This document shows positions 33,991 to 43,457 of a stretch of 64,000 bases of DNA, one piece after another. The translations under genes were made by a program, and so were the position numbers. The DNA comes from Pollutimonas bauzanensis (GTDB lineage: Bacteria; Pseudomonadota; Gammaproteobacteria; Burkholderiales; Burkholderiaceae_B), in NCBI RefSeq assembly GCF_900129885.1, contig NZ_FQXE01000009.1:124001-188000 (forward strand), written 5' to 3'. Positions within the stretch are counted from its first letter, which is position 1. Each line of letters starts with the position of its first letter. The notes under the pieces were generated by a model that had not been told where the DNA came from, made no database searches, and saw nothing but the letters and a program-made list of their open reading frames with translations.

Positions 33991-35067
33991 ATGACTGCTT
34001 CTACATTAACAGCTGAAAGCTCGGCTAAGCCCGGCATTTCCTTCTTTGAGCGCTACCTGACCATCTGGGTAGCCATTTGCATCGTGATCGGGATTACTCT
34101 GGGGCAATTAATGCCCGGGTTCTTCCGGGATGTCGCTAACCTCGAAGTCGCAAAGGTGAACATTCCGGTGGGTCTGCTCATTTGGGTAATGATTATTCCG
34201 ATGCTGCTGAAAATCGACTTCGGCGCCTTGACTCAAGTAACTTCTCATTGGCGAGGAATTGGCGTCACGCTCTTTATCAATTGGGCGGTAAAGCCCTTTT
34301 CAATGGCGTTGCTCGGGTGGGTATTTATCCGTCACGTTTTTGCGCCTTACCTACCGGCTGAACAGCTTGATAGTTACGTGGCTGGACTTATTCTGCTCGC
34401 GGCGGCACCGTGCACAGCGATGGTTTTTGTGTGGAGTCAGCTTTGCAAGGGTGACCCATACTTCACACTCTCGCAAGTAGCGTTGAATGACGCCATCATG
34501 GTGGTGGCCTTCGCACCGGTCGTCGCCTTGTTGCTTGGGCTGTCGTCCATTACGGTTCCATGGGATACGTTATTGGTTTCAGTAGGGCTCTACATCGTGG
34601 TCCCGGTCATCATCGCTCAAGTTTGGCGCAAGAGGCTCCTGGGTCGCGGTACGAACTACTTTCAAGCGGTGACGTCCAAGCTCGGACCCCTTTCTATTGC
34701 GGCGTTGCTGCTGACCTTGGTACTGCTCTTCGCTTTCCAAGGTGAAGCCATCCTTGACCAGCCGCTGATTATTGTTCTGCTTGCCGTACCTATTTTCATC
34801 CAGGTCGTTCTCAACTCCGGCCTGGCCTATATGCTCAATCGAAAATTGGGCGTGAAACATTGCGTTGCTGGGCCCTCCGCCTTGATTGGGGCCAGCAATT
34901 TTTTCGAATTGGCCGTTGCCACCGCGATTAGCCTTTTTGGCTTTCAGTCCGGTGCAGCGTTGGCCACCGTGGTGGGTGTTCTGATTGAAGTTCCCTTGAT
35001 GCTCGCCGTTGTGGCCGTGGTTAACCGCACGCAAAATTGGTATGAAGCAGGTCAATCTGCTACTTAA
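33991..35067 (+). CDS. acr3: Acr3-type arsenite efflux permease
   Basis: The 358-residue protein is an Acr3 arsenite exporter with about ten membrane helices. Family stretches include [40 protein letters not shown], which contains the essential cysteine, and [20 protein letters not shown]. It exports As(III) driven by the proton gradient. It starts seven bases after the second arsC. The product is full length. Confidence 0.96.
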   Translation: MTASTLTAESSAKPGISFFERYLTIWVAICIVIGITLGQLMPGFFRDVANLEVAKVNIPVGLLIWVMIIPMLLKIDFGALTQVTSHWRGIGVTLFINWAVKPFSMALLGWVFIRHVFAPYLPAEQLDSYVAGLILLAAAPCTAMVFVWSQLCKGDPYFTLSQVALNDAIMVVAFAPVVALLLGLSSITVPWDTLLVSVGLYIVVPVIIAQVWRKRLLGRGTNYFQAVTSKLGPLSIAALLLTLVLLFAFQGEAILDQPLIIVLLAVPIFIQVVLNSGLAYMLNRKLGVKHCVAGPSALIGASNFFELAVATAISLFGFQSGAALATVVGVLIEVPLMLAVVAVVNRTQNWYEAGQSAT

Positions 35068-35075
35068 TTACTCCT

Positions 35076-35813
35076 ATGTCTGAAATCACTTATCTCCAAA
35101 ATCCTAAACTGTTCCCCGCGCTCGATGAAGCGCTCTTTGAAGCGCCTACCATGGTTGGTCTGACTGCTCGAGAGCCGTCTCGTCATAAGCCACGTTTTCT
35201 GATGCTGTATGGTTCGGTGCGAGAACGTTCATACAGCCGGCTGCTAACTTTTGAAGCTGCACGGCTCCTCGAAGCCATGGGCGGCGAGGTCAAGATTTTT
35301 GACCCAAGTGGCTTGCCGTTGCCCGATGATGCGCCAGATACCCATCCTAAGGTGCAGGAGCTGCGTGAGTTGGTACAGTGGGCCGAAGGCTTCGTCTGGA
35401 CCTCTTCGGAACGCCATGGCGCCATGACTGGCATCATGAAATCGCAAATTGACTGGATTCCTCTTGCTATGGGAGCGGTGCGTCCGACCCAGGGTAAGAC
35501 GTTGGCAGTCATGCAGGTGTCGGGAGGTTCACAGTCGTTCAACGCATTAAATCAAATGCGAGTACTTGGGCGCTGGATGCGGATGGTGACCATCCCTAAT
35601 CAGTCTTCGGTTGCGAAAGCCTTTATGGAATTCGAGGAAAATGGCCGCATGAAACCGTCCAGTTATTACGACCGGGTGGTTGATGTCATGGAAGAGCTGT
35701 TCAAATTCACTTTGTTGACGCGAGACGTCAGCCCTTACCTAATCGACCGTTACAGTGAACGCAAAGAGAGCGCCGCAGAACTATCCTCGCGCGTGAATCA
35801 ACGGTCCATATAA
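35076..35813 (+). CDS. arsH: ArsH NADPH-dependent FMN oxidoreductase
   Basis: The 245-residue protein has the flavodoxin-like ArsH signature [20 protein letters not shown] and a central [19 protein letters not shown]. ArsH oxidises trivalent organoarsenicals to less toxic pentavalent forms and reduces quinones. It starts nine bases after acr3 and closes the operon. No clear terminator is seen; after it come about 200 bases without a sure gene, then the 3' part of the Fic pseudogene. Confidence 0.95.
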   Translation: MSEITYLQNPKLFPALDEALFEAPTMVGLTAREPSRHKPRFLMLYGSVRERSYSRLLTFEAARLLEAMGGEVKIFDPSGLPLPDDAPDTHPKVQELRELVQWAEGFVWTSSERHGAMTGIMKSQIDWIPLAMGAVRPTQGKTLAVMQVSGGSQSFNALNQMRVLGRWMRMVTIPNQSSVAKAFMEFEENGRMKPSSYYDRVVDVMEELFKFTLLTRDVSPYLIDRYSERKESAAELSSRVNQRSI

Positions 35814-36021
35814 AGCTATTTTGCGTTGTTCGTGTTGTGCGGGACCCATGGCAGATATCAGCGCGGTGGTATGTGATTGGGCAAGCCGAGCAGAGGGGGG
35901 CTTATATAACCAAGGGGCGGTTTGCCGAGCTTTTCGTGTTTGATGGCGGCATACTCATATGCCTCGTGACGCAGGAGACTTATCCAGGTTTCACTCGATA
36001 TAAACACATAAAATATTGAGT

Positions 36022-36540
36022 ATGAATATCTGGCGGGTGTTTCAGGTTTTGCCGGACAAGGCTATCGTCAAAGGCAATGTGTATTTTTGCCATCCGCAGT
36101 CGTGCCATCGTGCGGATGAGCAAGACCTGTCACTGGCGCAAGAATAGCAACGTATCGCTACGCTGCCGGGCTTGGTCATGGGGATGTTTGCCTATGGCCA
36201 CCCTTTTCTTGATGGCAACGGGCGCACCATGCTCGTGGTGCGTTCGGAGCTGTGCTTTCGGGCCAATATGTCGGTCGACTGGACTCAAACCCAGAAAGCC
36301 CGCTAACTGCGGGCGCTGACCCAGGAGCTGGAAGACCCAAAGGCGGGCTACCTGGACGATTATTTGCGTCCGTTTATCGGCAAGCAGATACCACGTCAGC
36401 AGTGGCAGTTATCTGTCGGTGAGCTGCCGGGCCTTGCCGGGACGGCTGCGGCACGAACGAAGTCACCGCAGTACGCAGATCCGCAGGTGGCACAAGGCTA
36501 TCGCGATTTCGAGCGTCGTCGGGGGTATGGGCTCGAATAG
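36022..36540 (+). pseudogene. Fic-domain gene, 3' fragment with two stop codons
   Basis: The frame reads LPDKAIVKGNVYFCHPQSCH, the Fic core HPFLDGNGR near 36207, then ELCFRANMSVDWTQTQ and a C-terminal DDYLRPFIGKQ, all as in plasmid Fic proteins. In-frame stops occur at 36145 (TAG) and 36304 (TAA). The AMP-transfer motif itself is intact. With the 5' fragment at 31939-32096 it shows one Fic gene broken by the arsenic module and then decayed. Confidence 0.8.
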
Positions 36541-36627
36541 GTCGAGGCCAGAAGCGCCGGCCATCCAAACTTGATGCCGGCGCTCGCTGCTCGAGCTGGC
36601 GCGGCAAGCGCACCGATCCGGCTTCGC

Positions 36628-37167
36628 CTAAAGCAAGCCGTGCGCGCCAAATGACAGCGTTTGATTGCCCGCCACCAATATGTGGTCGAGCAGGCGCACA
36701 TCGATCAACTGCAATGTGTTGCGCAGGTGCGCCGTTAGTGCCTTGTCAGCCTCGCTCGGTACAAGCGCTCCGCTTGGGTGGTTGTGGGCGATGATAATGG
36801 CGCCCGCATTGGCCTTGAGCGCGATCCTGGCAACCTCTCGCGGATAAACGCTCGCTTGCGTCAAGGTGCCTCGAAACGGTTCCTGATACTCGATGAGCTC
36901 ATGCTGTGCGTTGAGCAGTACCATGCCGAAAACCTCGTATTCGAGTGCCGAGTTCAGCTTGAGGCGCATGAAGTCTTCGACCAGGCCCGGGCTGTCTAGC
37001 CGCACATTGCGTGGCAGCGCCTGGTCGGCAATCATGCGCGCCGCCGTCAAAATATCCTGATCGCGCGCCTGGACCAGCTGGCCCGCGGGATCTCGCAAGA
37101 GCAAGGCGCCGGACGGAAATGCGTCGGGGCCGTAGACGGTAGTCGAATTAAACAAGGGAAGTTGCAT
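36628..37167 (-). CDS. radC: RadC-family JAB/MPN metalloprotease-fold protein
   Basis: The 179-residue protein carries the RadC/JAB1 motif HNHPSGALVPSEAD with the His-x-His and the metal-ligand Asp, followed by DVRLLDHILVAG. It lacks the N-terminal HhH part of long RadC. Such short forms are common on conjugative plasmids and genomic islands; the function is unproven, perhaps in DNA processing after entry. AGGAGA precedes the ATG. Its leader is related to that of the methylase-like gene. Confidence 0.9.
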   Translation of the reverse strand: MQLPLFNSTTVYGPDAFPSGALLLRDPAGQLVQARDQDILTAARMIADQALPRNVRLDSPGLVEDFMRLKLNSALEYEVFGMVLLNAQHELIEYQEPFRGTLTQASVYPREVARIALKANAGAIIIAHNHPSGALVPSEADKALTAHLRNTLQLIDVRLLDHILVAGNQTLSFGAHGLL

Positions 37168-37185
37168 AGTGTTCTCCTGTGTCTC

Positions 37186-37325
37186 GGGGCGGGATTGCCC
37201 GGACCCGGCAGGGACACGCCGCAGCGCAAGCGATCAAGGGTCATAGACGGCTCACGGCCGCAAGTGCTGCCCACGGCAGCGCAGCCCTTGAACGCGAGAA
37301 CGGCGTGACACAATGACCGGGCAGC
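37186..37325 (-). promoter_or_regulatory. Conserved structured leader upstream of radC
   Basis: This is the second copy of the about 130-base leader. Shared blocks include GCGGGATTGCCCGGA, TCAAGGGTC, CACGGCCGCAAG, GCTGCCCACGGCAGCG, GCAGCCCTTGAA and GAGAACGGCGTGACACAATG. The complementary TCAAGGG/CCCTTGA and GCTGCC/GGCAGC pairs are kept. It ends in TGACCGGG as the other leaders do. Both strands lack a gene here. Confidence 0.65.
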
Positions 37326-37855
37326 AATGCCGGCCTTTTCTGGAGAAATTGAGGTAATTGATAGGGAGAAGGTTATACTGATTGCCATGACAGCCACTAC
37401 CGGTTTGAAGTTATCTGCAAGCGAAGTCGCGGTGTGGATACCAAGCTCTCACGAACGAACACTCGCGAGATTAGTGACCGCGTGGCCGTTGCAGAATCTC
37501 TCTTGCAATGACGCTTAATGCCTAGCGGTCGGGCACGACAGCGGATAGTAGTAAGGATCGCTCTTGCGCCGGTACCAGTCTTAGCCACCGGAGCTTCCCG
37601 ATACTGAGCAGGTATTCAAGACATCTTGGAAAGCAGACGGTTGATTGCTATTTTATTCGGAGCTCATCCGGGTACATCGGCCACTGTACCGCATGACTGG
37701 ACGAAACATGAGGCTTAGGTGATCGGGTGCAGCGGCGACAGCAAGCACGGCGTCAGCATGAACAAGGCAATAAGTGCATTGAGCGCACGCCAGGCGCGGG
37801 GATTGCGAAATACTGGCACCAGCGAGCCTATCCAGAAATTGGTGGGTAAGGCATA
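37326..37855. other. Intergenic stretch between radC leader and IS256 remnant
   Basis: No sure gene. A 63-residue plus-strand frame at 37327-37518 lacks support. On the minus strand an open frame without start, ending at 37715, reads LAQYALPTNFWIGSLVPVF and LNALIALFMLTPCLLSPL, which looks like the C-terminal membrane part of a truncated protein. Confidence 0.4.
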
Positions 37856-37873
37856 TTGTGCGAGGTAAACAGC

Positions 37874-38400
37874 ATGGATATGCCAATAAAAAAGAAACGT
37901 ACGATAGGTGCCCAGGCGGCGGCCCGAGGGCCATTGCCTGAGTTGCCCCAGAAACTGCTCGATGAGCTGCTCAAGGGGCCGATGGCGCCCGGAGAGGTTT
38001 GGGGCCTGATGCTGGCGTTTAACAAGGCGATCATCGAACGCGCCATGGGCGCCGGGATGAATATGGACCTCGGCTACCGACCCGGCCAGGCTAAGCCCCC
38101 GAGCAGTCCAATGAACGCCACGGCGCCAGCGGCACAGCCATTATCACCGACCGGGGCCCCGTGAGTATGGATTATCCGCGCGACCGCGATGTCAGTTTCG
38201 AGCCGATCTTGATTCCCAAGCACGAACAGCGCTTTACCGGCTTTGATGAATGCACCTGTGTTGTCCACGCGCTTGCCGTTGAGCAACGGGAGAACGGCGT
38301 CAAATACGGCGCCGCCGACAACTTCAGAATAGACGTCAATACCCCTCGCGCAGGTGACGGCCATGGGACTGACCGCCTGAAAGCCCTGTGTCCAATGGAC
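37874..38400 (+). pseudogene. IS256-like (mutator) transposase remnant
   Basis: The first frame (MDMPIKKKRTIGAQ, then LPQKLLDELLKGPMAPGEV and LGYRPGQAKPPSSP) is the N-terminus of IS256-family transposases; from 38165 another frame continues with PRDRDVSFEPILIPKHEQRF. The frame change, and the loss of recognisable sequence after about 38250, show a truncated, frameshifted copy without its DDE core. Confidence 0.75.
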
Positions 38401-38738
38401 CGCTTACTTTGAACCAGCCTTTGAGGAAATATATGAGCTGGTATTGCACATCGTGATTCTGCTGGCCGAAGCTTTCTGAAAACAGCGAAATCACTCGAAT
38501 TACGTACGCCGTAGTGATTTCGTTGGCTTCCATGGCAACCCCTTAGTCACGAATGGAAGAATAACTACGAAGCCATCCCATTTTGTATTCATTTTCGTTG
38601 AGATGGCTGACCGTGAATTGCCGGCTCGTCATGAATAGCTCCTTGAGCCAGCACTCCTATATCAAACTACGAAATTTTGGGAAGCGAAAGAATTTTCATA
38701 AAGATGAATGGGTACTTTGAAGCCGACGCGGCATCGAA
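38401..38738. other. Intergenic stretch before betT, no gene seen
   Basis: About 340 bases of mixed composition. An inverted repeat TCACTCGAATTACGTACGCC / GTAGTGATT lies near 38491, but no gene, promoter or further element is clear. Confidence 0.4.
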
Positions 38739-38779
38739 CTGATCAGCTCCCCTTTTCGTCATTTGGGGGAGCTGATCAG
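38739..38779 (-). terminator. Large hairpin downstream of betT
   Basis: CTGATCAGCTCCCC (38739-38752) pairs perfectly with GGGGAGCTGATCAG (38766-38779) around a 13-base loop. It lies 15 bases after the betT stop. A T-run is missing, so it is either a terminator of the stem-only type or an mRNA 3'-end stabiliser. Confidence 0.6.
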
Positions 38780-38793
38780 CTTATTGCCGTGAA

Positions 38794-40791
38794 TTATGAA
38801 CCCGAGAGCTTGATCTCTGCAGGCGCGGCCACCGAGCCATGAACTATATGCAGATACTGGCGATGGCGCTCGTATTGATCCAGGACATCACCGATAACAT
38901 CTTCACGGCTCCAGCCCATAATGTCATAGTCTTGACCGCCCTCTCGCAGGAAAACCTCGGCACGAAAGAAGCGACGCTCTTCCTCGTCATTAACTTCGTC
39001 TGGAGTCAACACGGGCCGGACTTGCTCCAACGGCCACACCGCATAGCTAAAGTCCATGACATCTCCCTGGTGGAGTACTTCCAGACGAATTTCATCGTTT
39101 TCGCCCTTCTCGTACACCTCAACCTCGTAGTCCTGCTGACGAAGTTCCTGCGCTACAGCATGCATAGCGGGAAGCACAACATCATTCATGAAAAACAACA
39201 CATGCTTGCGCTTGGGCATCATCACCATATTGCGCAAGCGTCGTTGCCATGACTGACCATTGCTTAATGGCTGGGATCGCATCACAGTCTGATAGCGAAT
39301 ACGCTGCTTAGTGGCATCTAACTTAAGCGCCTTGAAGAGTCCCCATATCGAAAACAATAAAATGACGGAAAACGGTAACGCGCTCGCGATAGTAGCAGTC
39401 TGAAGTGCCTTGAGCCCGTTGGCCAGTAGAAGCGCTATGGCGACAGCACCGATCAGCAACGACCAGAAAATACGCTGCCATACGGGAGAGTTCTCGGCAC
39501 CGCCTGACGCCAGCAGATCGACGACGAGCGCGCCAGAGTCAGCCGAGGTAACAAAAAACACAACCACCATGATGATAGCGATGAAGGATGTAATACTGGC
39601 CAACGGCAACTGCTCCAGGAACAAAAATAAAGCGAGCGAACTGTCTTGAGCGACGGCTTGCCCAAAGTCCTTGATGCCGTCGATCAGAATGAAATGAATC
39701 GCGGTGTCGCCAAAGACGGTCATCCAAAACAAAGTGAATCCTGCGGGGACCAACAGCACACCACGTACAAATTCGCTTATGGTGCGGCCGCGCGAAATAC
39801 GAGCAATAAACAAGCCGACGAAGGGCGACCACGCGATCCACCAGCCCCAGTAAAACAGCGTCCAGCCGCCAATCCAGTCATTAGGCTCGTAAGCATACAG
39901 ATTGAACGTTTTGGTCACGAGGTCGGACAGGTATGAACCCGTGTTTTGCACGAATGTCTGCAATATGAAGACAGTGGGACCCAGTATCAGCACGAACAAT
40001 AACAACAAGACGGCCAGTGCAAGATTCGTTTCTGAGAGGATGCGTATACCGCGATCCAATCCGCTTGCAACGGAGATCGTCGCCAGCGACGAGGCGACGA
40101 TGATTAGTATCACTTGCATGGTGACGCTTACTGGCACGCCAAACAGATGATTCAGGCCACTGTTGATTTGTGCAACTCCCACCCCCAGCGATGTGGCGAT
40201 ACCGAAAACCGTACCAATGATGGCGAAAATATCAACAGCGTGTCCGATAGGGCCATGTATTCGATCGCCTATCAATGGGTAAAGCGCTGACCGCAGCGTT
40301 AGCGGCAAACCGTGTCGATAGCTAAAAAAGGCAAGGATGAGCCCGACAATGGCATAGATCGACCATGCATGCAGGCCCCAGTGGAAAAACGTTATTCTCA
40401 TGGCCTCGCGGGCCGCATCCACATTGCTGCCTGTACCAACGGGTGGACTGAGAAAATGCATGACTGGTTCGGCCACGCCAAAAAACATCAGGCCAATACC
40501 CATTCCCGCCGAAAACAGCATGGCGAACCAGGTGACGCTTCGGTAATCCGGCTGGCTGTGATCAGGCCCCAGCTTGATGTCGCCATATCGGCTGATCGCC
40601 AAGTAGACGACAGAAAGCAATATGATCGCCACCGTTAGAATATAGAACCAGCTCAGTTTCTCGAGTATCCATGATTGAACCATATTGAACACGGATTCGG
40701 CAGTGGCCGGCGCAAAAACGGTCAATAGCACTATGACCAGCATAAACGCGGCCGAAGTGATAAATACGGGTGGATGTAACGTTGTTTTCAT
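38794..40791 (-). CDS. betT: BCCT-family choline/betaine transporter BetT
   Basis: The 665-residue protein has the twelve-helix BCCT fold, with the glycine-rich GMGIGLMFFGVAEP in the substrate path and WTLFYWGWWIAWSPFVGLFI near the middle, and a long C-terminal cytoplasmic domain (from about residue 510) as in osmoregulated BetT. It imports choline with protons for betaine synthesis or as a carbon source. No bet genes are nearby. It lies between IS remnants and is probably cargo. Confidence 0.93.
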   Translation of the reverse strand: MKTTLHPPVFITSAAFMLVIVLLTVFAPATAESVFNMVQSWILEKLSWFYILTVAIILLSVVYLAISRYGDIKLGPDHSQPDYRSVTWFAMLFSAGMGIGLMFFGVAEPVMHFLSPPVGTGSNVDAAREAMRITFFHWGLHAWSIYAIVGLILAFFSYRHGLPLTLRSALYPLIGDRIHGPIGHAVDIFAIIGTVFGIATSLGVGVAQINSGLNHLFGVPVSVTMQVILIIVASSLATISVASGLDRGIRILSETNLALAVLLLLFVLILGPTVFILQTFVQNTGSYLSDLVTKTFNLYAYEPNDWIGGWTLFYWGWWIAWSPFVGLFIARISRGRTISEFVRGVLLVPAGFTLFWMTVFGDTAIHFILIDGIKDFGQAVAQDSSLALFLFLEQLPLASITSFIAIIMVVVFFVTSADSGALVVDLLASGGAENSPVWQRIFWSLLIGAVAIALLLANGLKALQTATIASALPFSVILLFSIWGLFKALKLDATKQRIRYQTVMRSQPLSNGQSWQRRLRNMVMMPKRKHVLFFMNDVVLPAMHAVAQELRQQDYEVEVYEKGENDEIRLEVLHQGDVMDFSYAVWPLEQVRPVLTPDEVNDEEERRFFRAEVFLREGGQDYDIMGWSREDVIGDVLDQYERHRQYLHIVHGSVAAPAEIKLSGS

Positions 40792-41090
40792 GGATGCCTC
40801 TCATTACTTTCGCCCACTCTGGTCTGATGGCGCTTTTTTGATGTTGAAAACCTTAACCGACTTGGCCATTGAAAGTGTGATTTCCAGTGTAACGCAACGA
40901 GTGCTGCGTCAACGTATCTGGCTAATCGGCCCTGCCCACCGCTTTGAATCCTTCTTCGCTCAGATCATTTCGCGGAAATTGCTCGGTTTCGTAAAGAGTT
41001 AACCGTCATGATGACCCCCCTAAAACACGTGACCTTGCCCCGGTTTCACGTACAGCAGGAATTGTTTAAATTCTTACTGTACGGAGAGTG

Positions 41091-41408
41091 ATGATGAAAG
41101 AGAAAAGTATTGGCAAGAGGGAGTACACCGAGGAGTTCAAGGTTGAAGCGGTTCGCTTGGTGGAGTCCGTTGGCGTGAATGAAGCAGCCCGAAGGTTGGG
41201 TGCTCCCACGGCCACGGTGGGCAACTGGGCTCGTCGGGCGCGCAAGGAAGGTTCTGCGACGTCGGTGGCCCTACCTGGCCTGTCTAAACGCCCCATCTCA
41301 GAGCTGGAGGCCGAGAACAGCCGACTGAGAAAGGAGCTGGCAGAGGCGAAATTGGATGTTGAAATTCTAAAAAAAGCAACGGCATACTTCGCCAAGGGAT
41401 CGCGATGA
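41091..41408 (+). CDS. IS3 orfA (helix-turn-helix protein)
   Basis: The protein has about 105 residues, with an HTH (FKVEAVRLVESVGVNEAARR, then ATVGNWARRARK) and a C-terminal leucine zipper (SELEAENSRLRKELAEAKLD). It directs the transposase to the ends of the element. GGAG precedes the start. Its stop overlaps the orfB start by four bases. The frame is intact although the element is dead because orfB is split. Confidence 0.85.
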   Translation: MMKEKSIGKREYTEEFKVEAVRLVESVGVNEAARRLGAPTATVGNWARRARKEGSATSVALPGLSKRPISELEAENSRLRKELAEAKLDVEILKKATAYFAKGSR

Positions 41409-41815
41409 AGTATGCCTTGATCGAACAAAACCGCGGCCATTACGCAGTTAGCCGTTTGTGCCACCTTTTGTCGGTATCTCGTTCTGGTTACTGCCAATGG
41501 CGAACGCAGCCACCGAGTTCTCGGGCTAGGGAAAACGCGTCGCTCGATGCTCGAATCGCAGTGATTCATCGTTAGAGCAAAGGCAGCTACGGCAGGCCCA
41601 GAATCATACAGGCGCTGCGCCAGCAAGGCTTGCGTGTTGGCAGCGAGCGGGTACGCCGCAGTCTGTTGCGCCAGGGTTTGAATCCGGTCTACAGACGCCC
41701 TTACCGGGTCACAACCGATTCGAACCACAAACTGCCGGTTGCTCGAAATGTGCTCCAGAGGCGCTTCGATGGCTGGCATCCGAATCAGGCGTGGGTAGCG
41801 GACATTACGTATGGT
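41405..41815 (+). pseudogene. IS3 orfB, 5' part, interrupted by group II intron
   Basis: The frame begins MKYALIEQNRGHYAVSRLCH and runs to NQAWVADITY, the first catalytic Asp region, where the intron starts. One in-frame TAG lies at about 41573 (after VIHR) in place of an expected Gln codon, so the gene would be broken even after intron removal. Confidence 0.8.
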
Positions 41816-43400
41816 ACGCCCAGACAGCGTAGCCCGCCCATACGGGGGTAATGCTGCTTGAGCATGTTTGGAATGCATTACCTGGAGAAGTTGATGGAGC
41901 AGTACCAGGGACATGCCCTTTCTCTGCTGTGAGAGGAAGTGAGCCGAAGCGGCGGTGACTTGCCGACACTGGCAAGGTGACGTAGTCCGTGGGAAACGGG
42001 GCTTGCGGCGAAGCGGTTACGCCAAGATGAGTCTCTCGGCTGAGCATGGGACGGTTGAGGAACACGAACCTGTTAAATCGCATCTGAGGGTTGAAATGTC
42101 ACCCCTGCCCACACCGCTTTACGGGTAGGACGCGAATTGTCGTCGGTCACACGTATGGCCCGGCGGCACGAAGACTGTCTGAGTATGTATGTCCGACAGT
42201 GTGGAACTACGGGGAGCGCGCAGCTAGACCGTGGTGTTTGCGACGACTTGCGACAAGCAAGGATAAAGACTGCGACAGGCAACCTCACCCATGCGTTGAG
42301 TCCAGCATGTGAACTGGGGAAGGCTTGCACAAATGCCAAGGGAGTGTGCCCCCCGATGATGTGCGGGCTGGCGGAGCCCGCGTAGTAGTCCGAGGCTGGG
42401 AAAACCAGCCACATGGCGAAGGCGGACCGTTTAAATGGTTTGTTGGGTTGATTAACTGACCGTAGTGAGGTGAAGACCTTTGATAATCAGTGAAATGCAA
42501 AGCAAACTGGCGACATGGTCGACGGAGGGCAAAGAACGCAAGTTCGATCGACTCCTTAGGCTTGTTGCTGACAAGTCTTGGCTGAGTGAAGCGGCCCGCA
42601 TTACGCTGGCTTCCAGCGGGGCTCGCACGCCGGGCATGGACGGGGTCGATAAACGCATGATGGAGGCACATCTCCATAATGAACTATCGACGATACGCGA
42701 CGGCCTGTTAGCGGGCTCGTACAGTCCGCTGCCCGCACGACGCGTGTATATACCGAAAGCGAACGGCAAGCTCCGACCACTCGGCATCCCGAGCCTACGG
42801 GATCGGATCGTGCAACGGGCCATGCTGATGGCCATGGAGCCGATATGGGAAAGCGATTTCCACCCGGCTTCCTATGGCTTCAGACCGGCCCGTAGCGTCC
42901 ATCATGCGATTCGTACGGTGAAGCTTCAGTTACAAGACGGTGGTGAACAAAGTGTCGCCGGACGCTGGGTTATTGAGGGCGACCTTGCCAGCTACTTCGA
43001 CACCGTGCATCATCGCCTGCTTCTGAAGGCGATTCGTAAGCGGATCGCCGATCAGCGCTTCCTTGCCTTACTCTGGAAATTTATCGAGGCGGGCTGCGTT
43101 GATCGCGATCTGTTCCGTGCTTCGAGCGAAGGCGTGTTCCTCAGGGCGGTGTCATCTCACTCCTGTTATCCAACATCATGCTGCACGAGTTTGACTTGTG
43201 GATGGAAAGGAACTACCTGAGCAAGAAAGGGCGCAAAGATCGGCGGGCGTGGAACTTCGGTATTCTCAAACAGCGTCCCATTGCTGTACGAGAAAACCGG
43301 CAATGGAAACCAGCAGTTGCCTATTGCCGGTATGCAGATGACTTTGTTATGGAGAGCCGGATGCGCTGAGAGGTGCACGTCCGGTTCGGAGAGGAGAGGC
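41816..43400 (+). mobile_element. Group II intron with internally deleted reverse transcriptase
   Basis: The 5' end near 41816 is GTACGCCCAGACAG, like the GUGYG-type start. The RNA domains I-IV (to about 42480) precede an RT frame, and domain V is clear at about 43354-43392 (GAGCCGGATGCGCTGAG, then CGTCCGGTTCGGA). The 3' end is masked by the IS66 junction. It is inserted in the IS3 transposase at the codon after ITY. Confidence 0.75.
42480..43369 (+). pseudogene. Group II intron reverse transcriptase/maturase, frameshifted and deleted
   Basis: The frame has RT motifs: GARTPGMDGVDKRMM, YIPKANGKLRPLGIPSLRDR, FHPASYGFRPARSVHHAIR and WVIEGDLASYFDTVHH. At about 43140 a one-base change breaks VPQGGVISPLLSNI; the second frame continues to CRYADDFV and then jumps directly to the residues that normally end the protein next to domain V. 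Thus the thumb, maturase and any endonuclease parts are missing by an internal deletion of several hundred bases. Confidence 0.85.
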
Positions 43401-43457
43401 GTAAGCGCGTGGGGAACACAGATTGACACGCACGCCATGGGCGTGCGTTGTCATTGA

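Noticed and set aside
35837-36019. Short open frame after arsH
   Set aside because: It has 60 codons with no ribosome site and no recognised similarity, and lies in the damaged Fic zone.
30958-37325. Reading the two related leaders as remnants of a transposable element
   Set aside because: They lack terminal repeats and target duplications and are both precisely placed before minus-strand genes, so a regulatory role is more likely.
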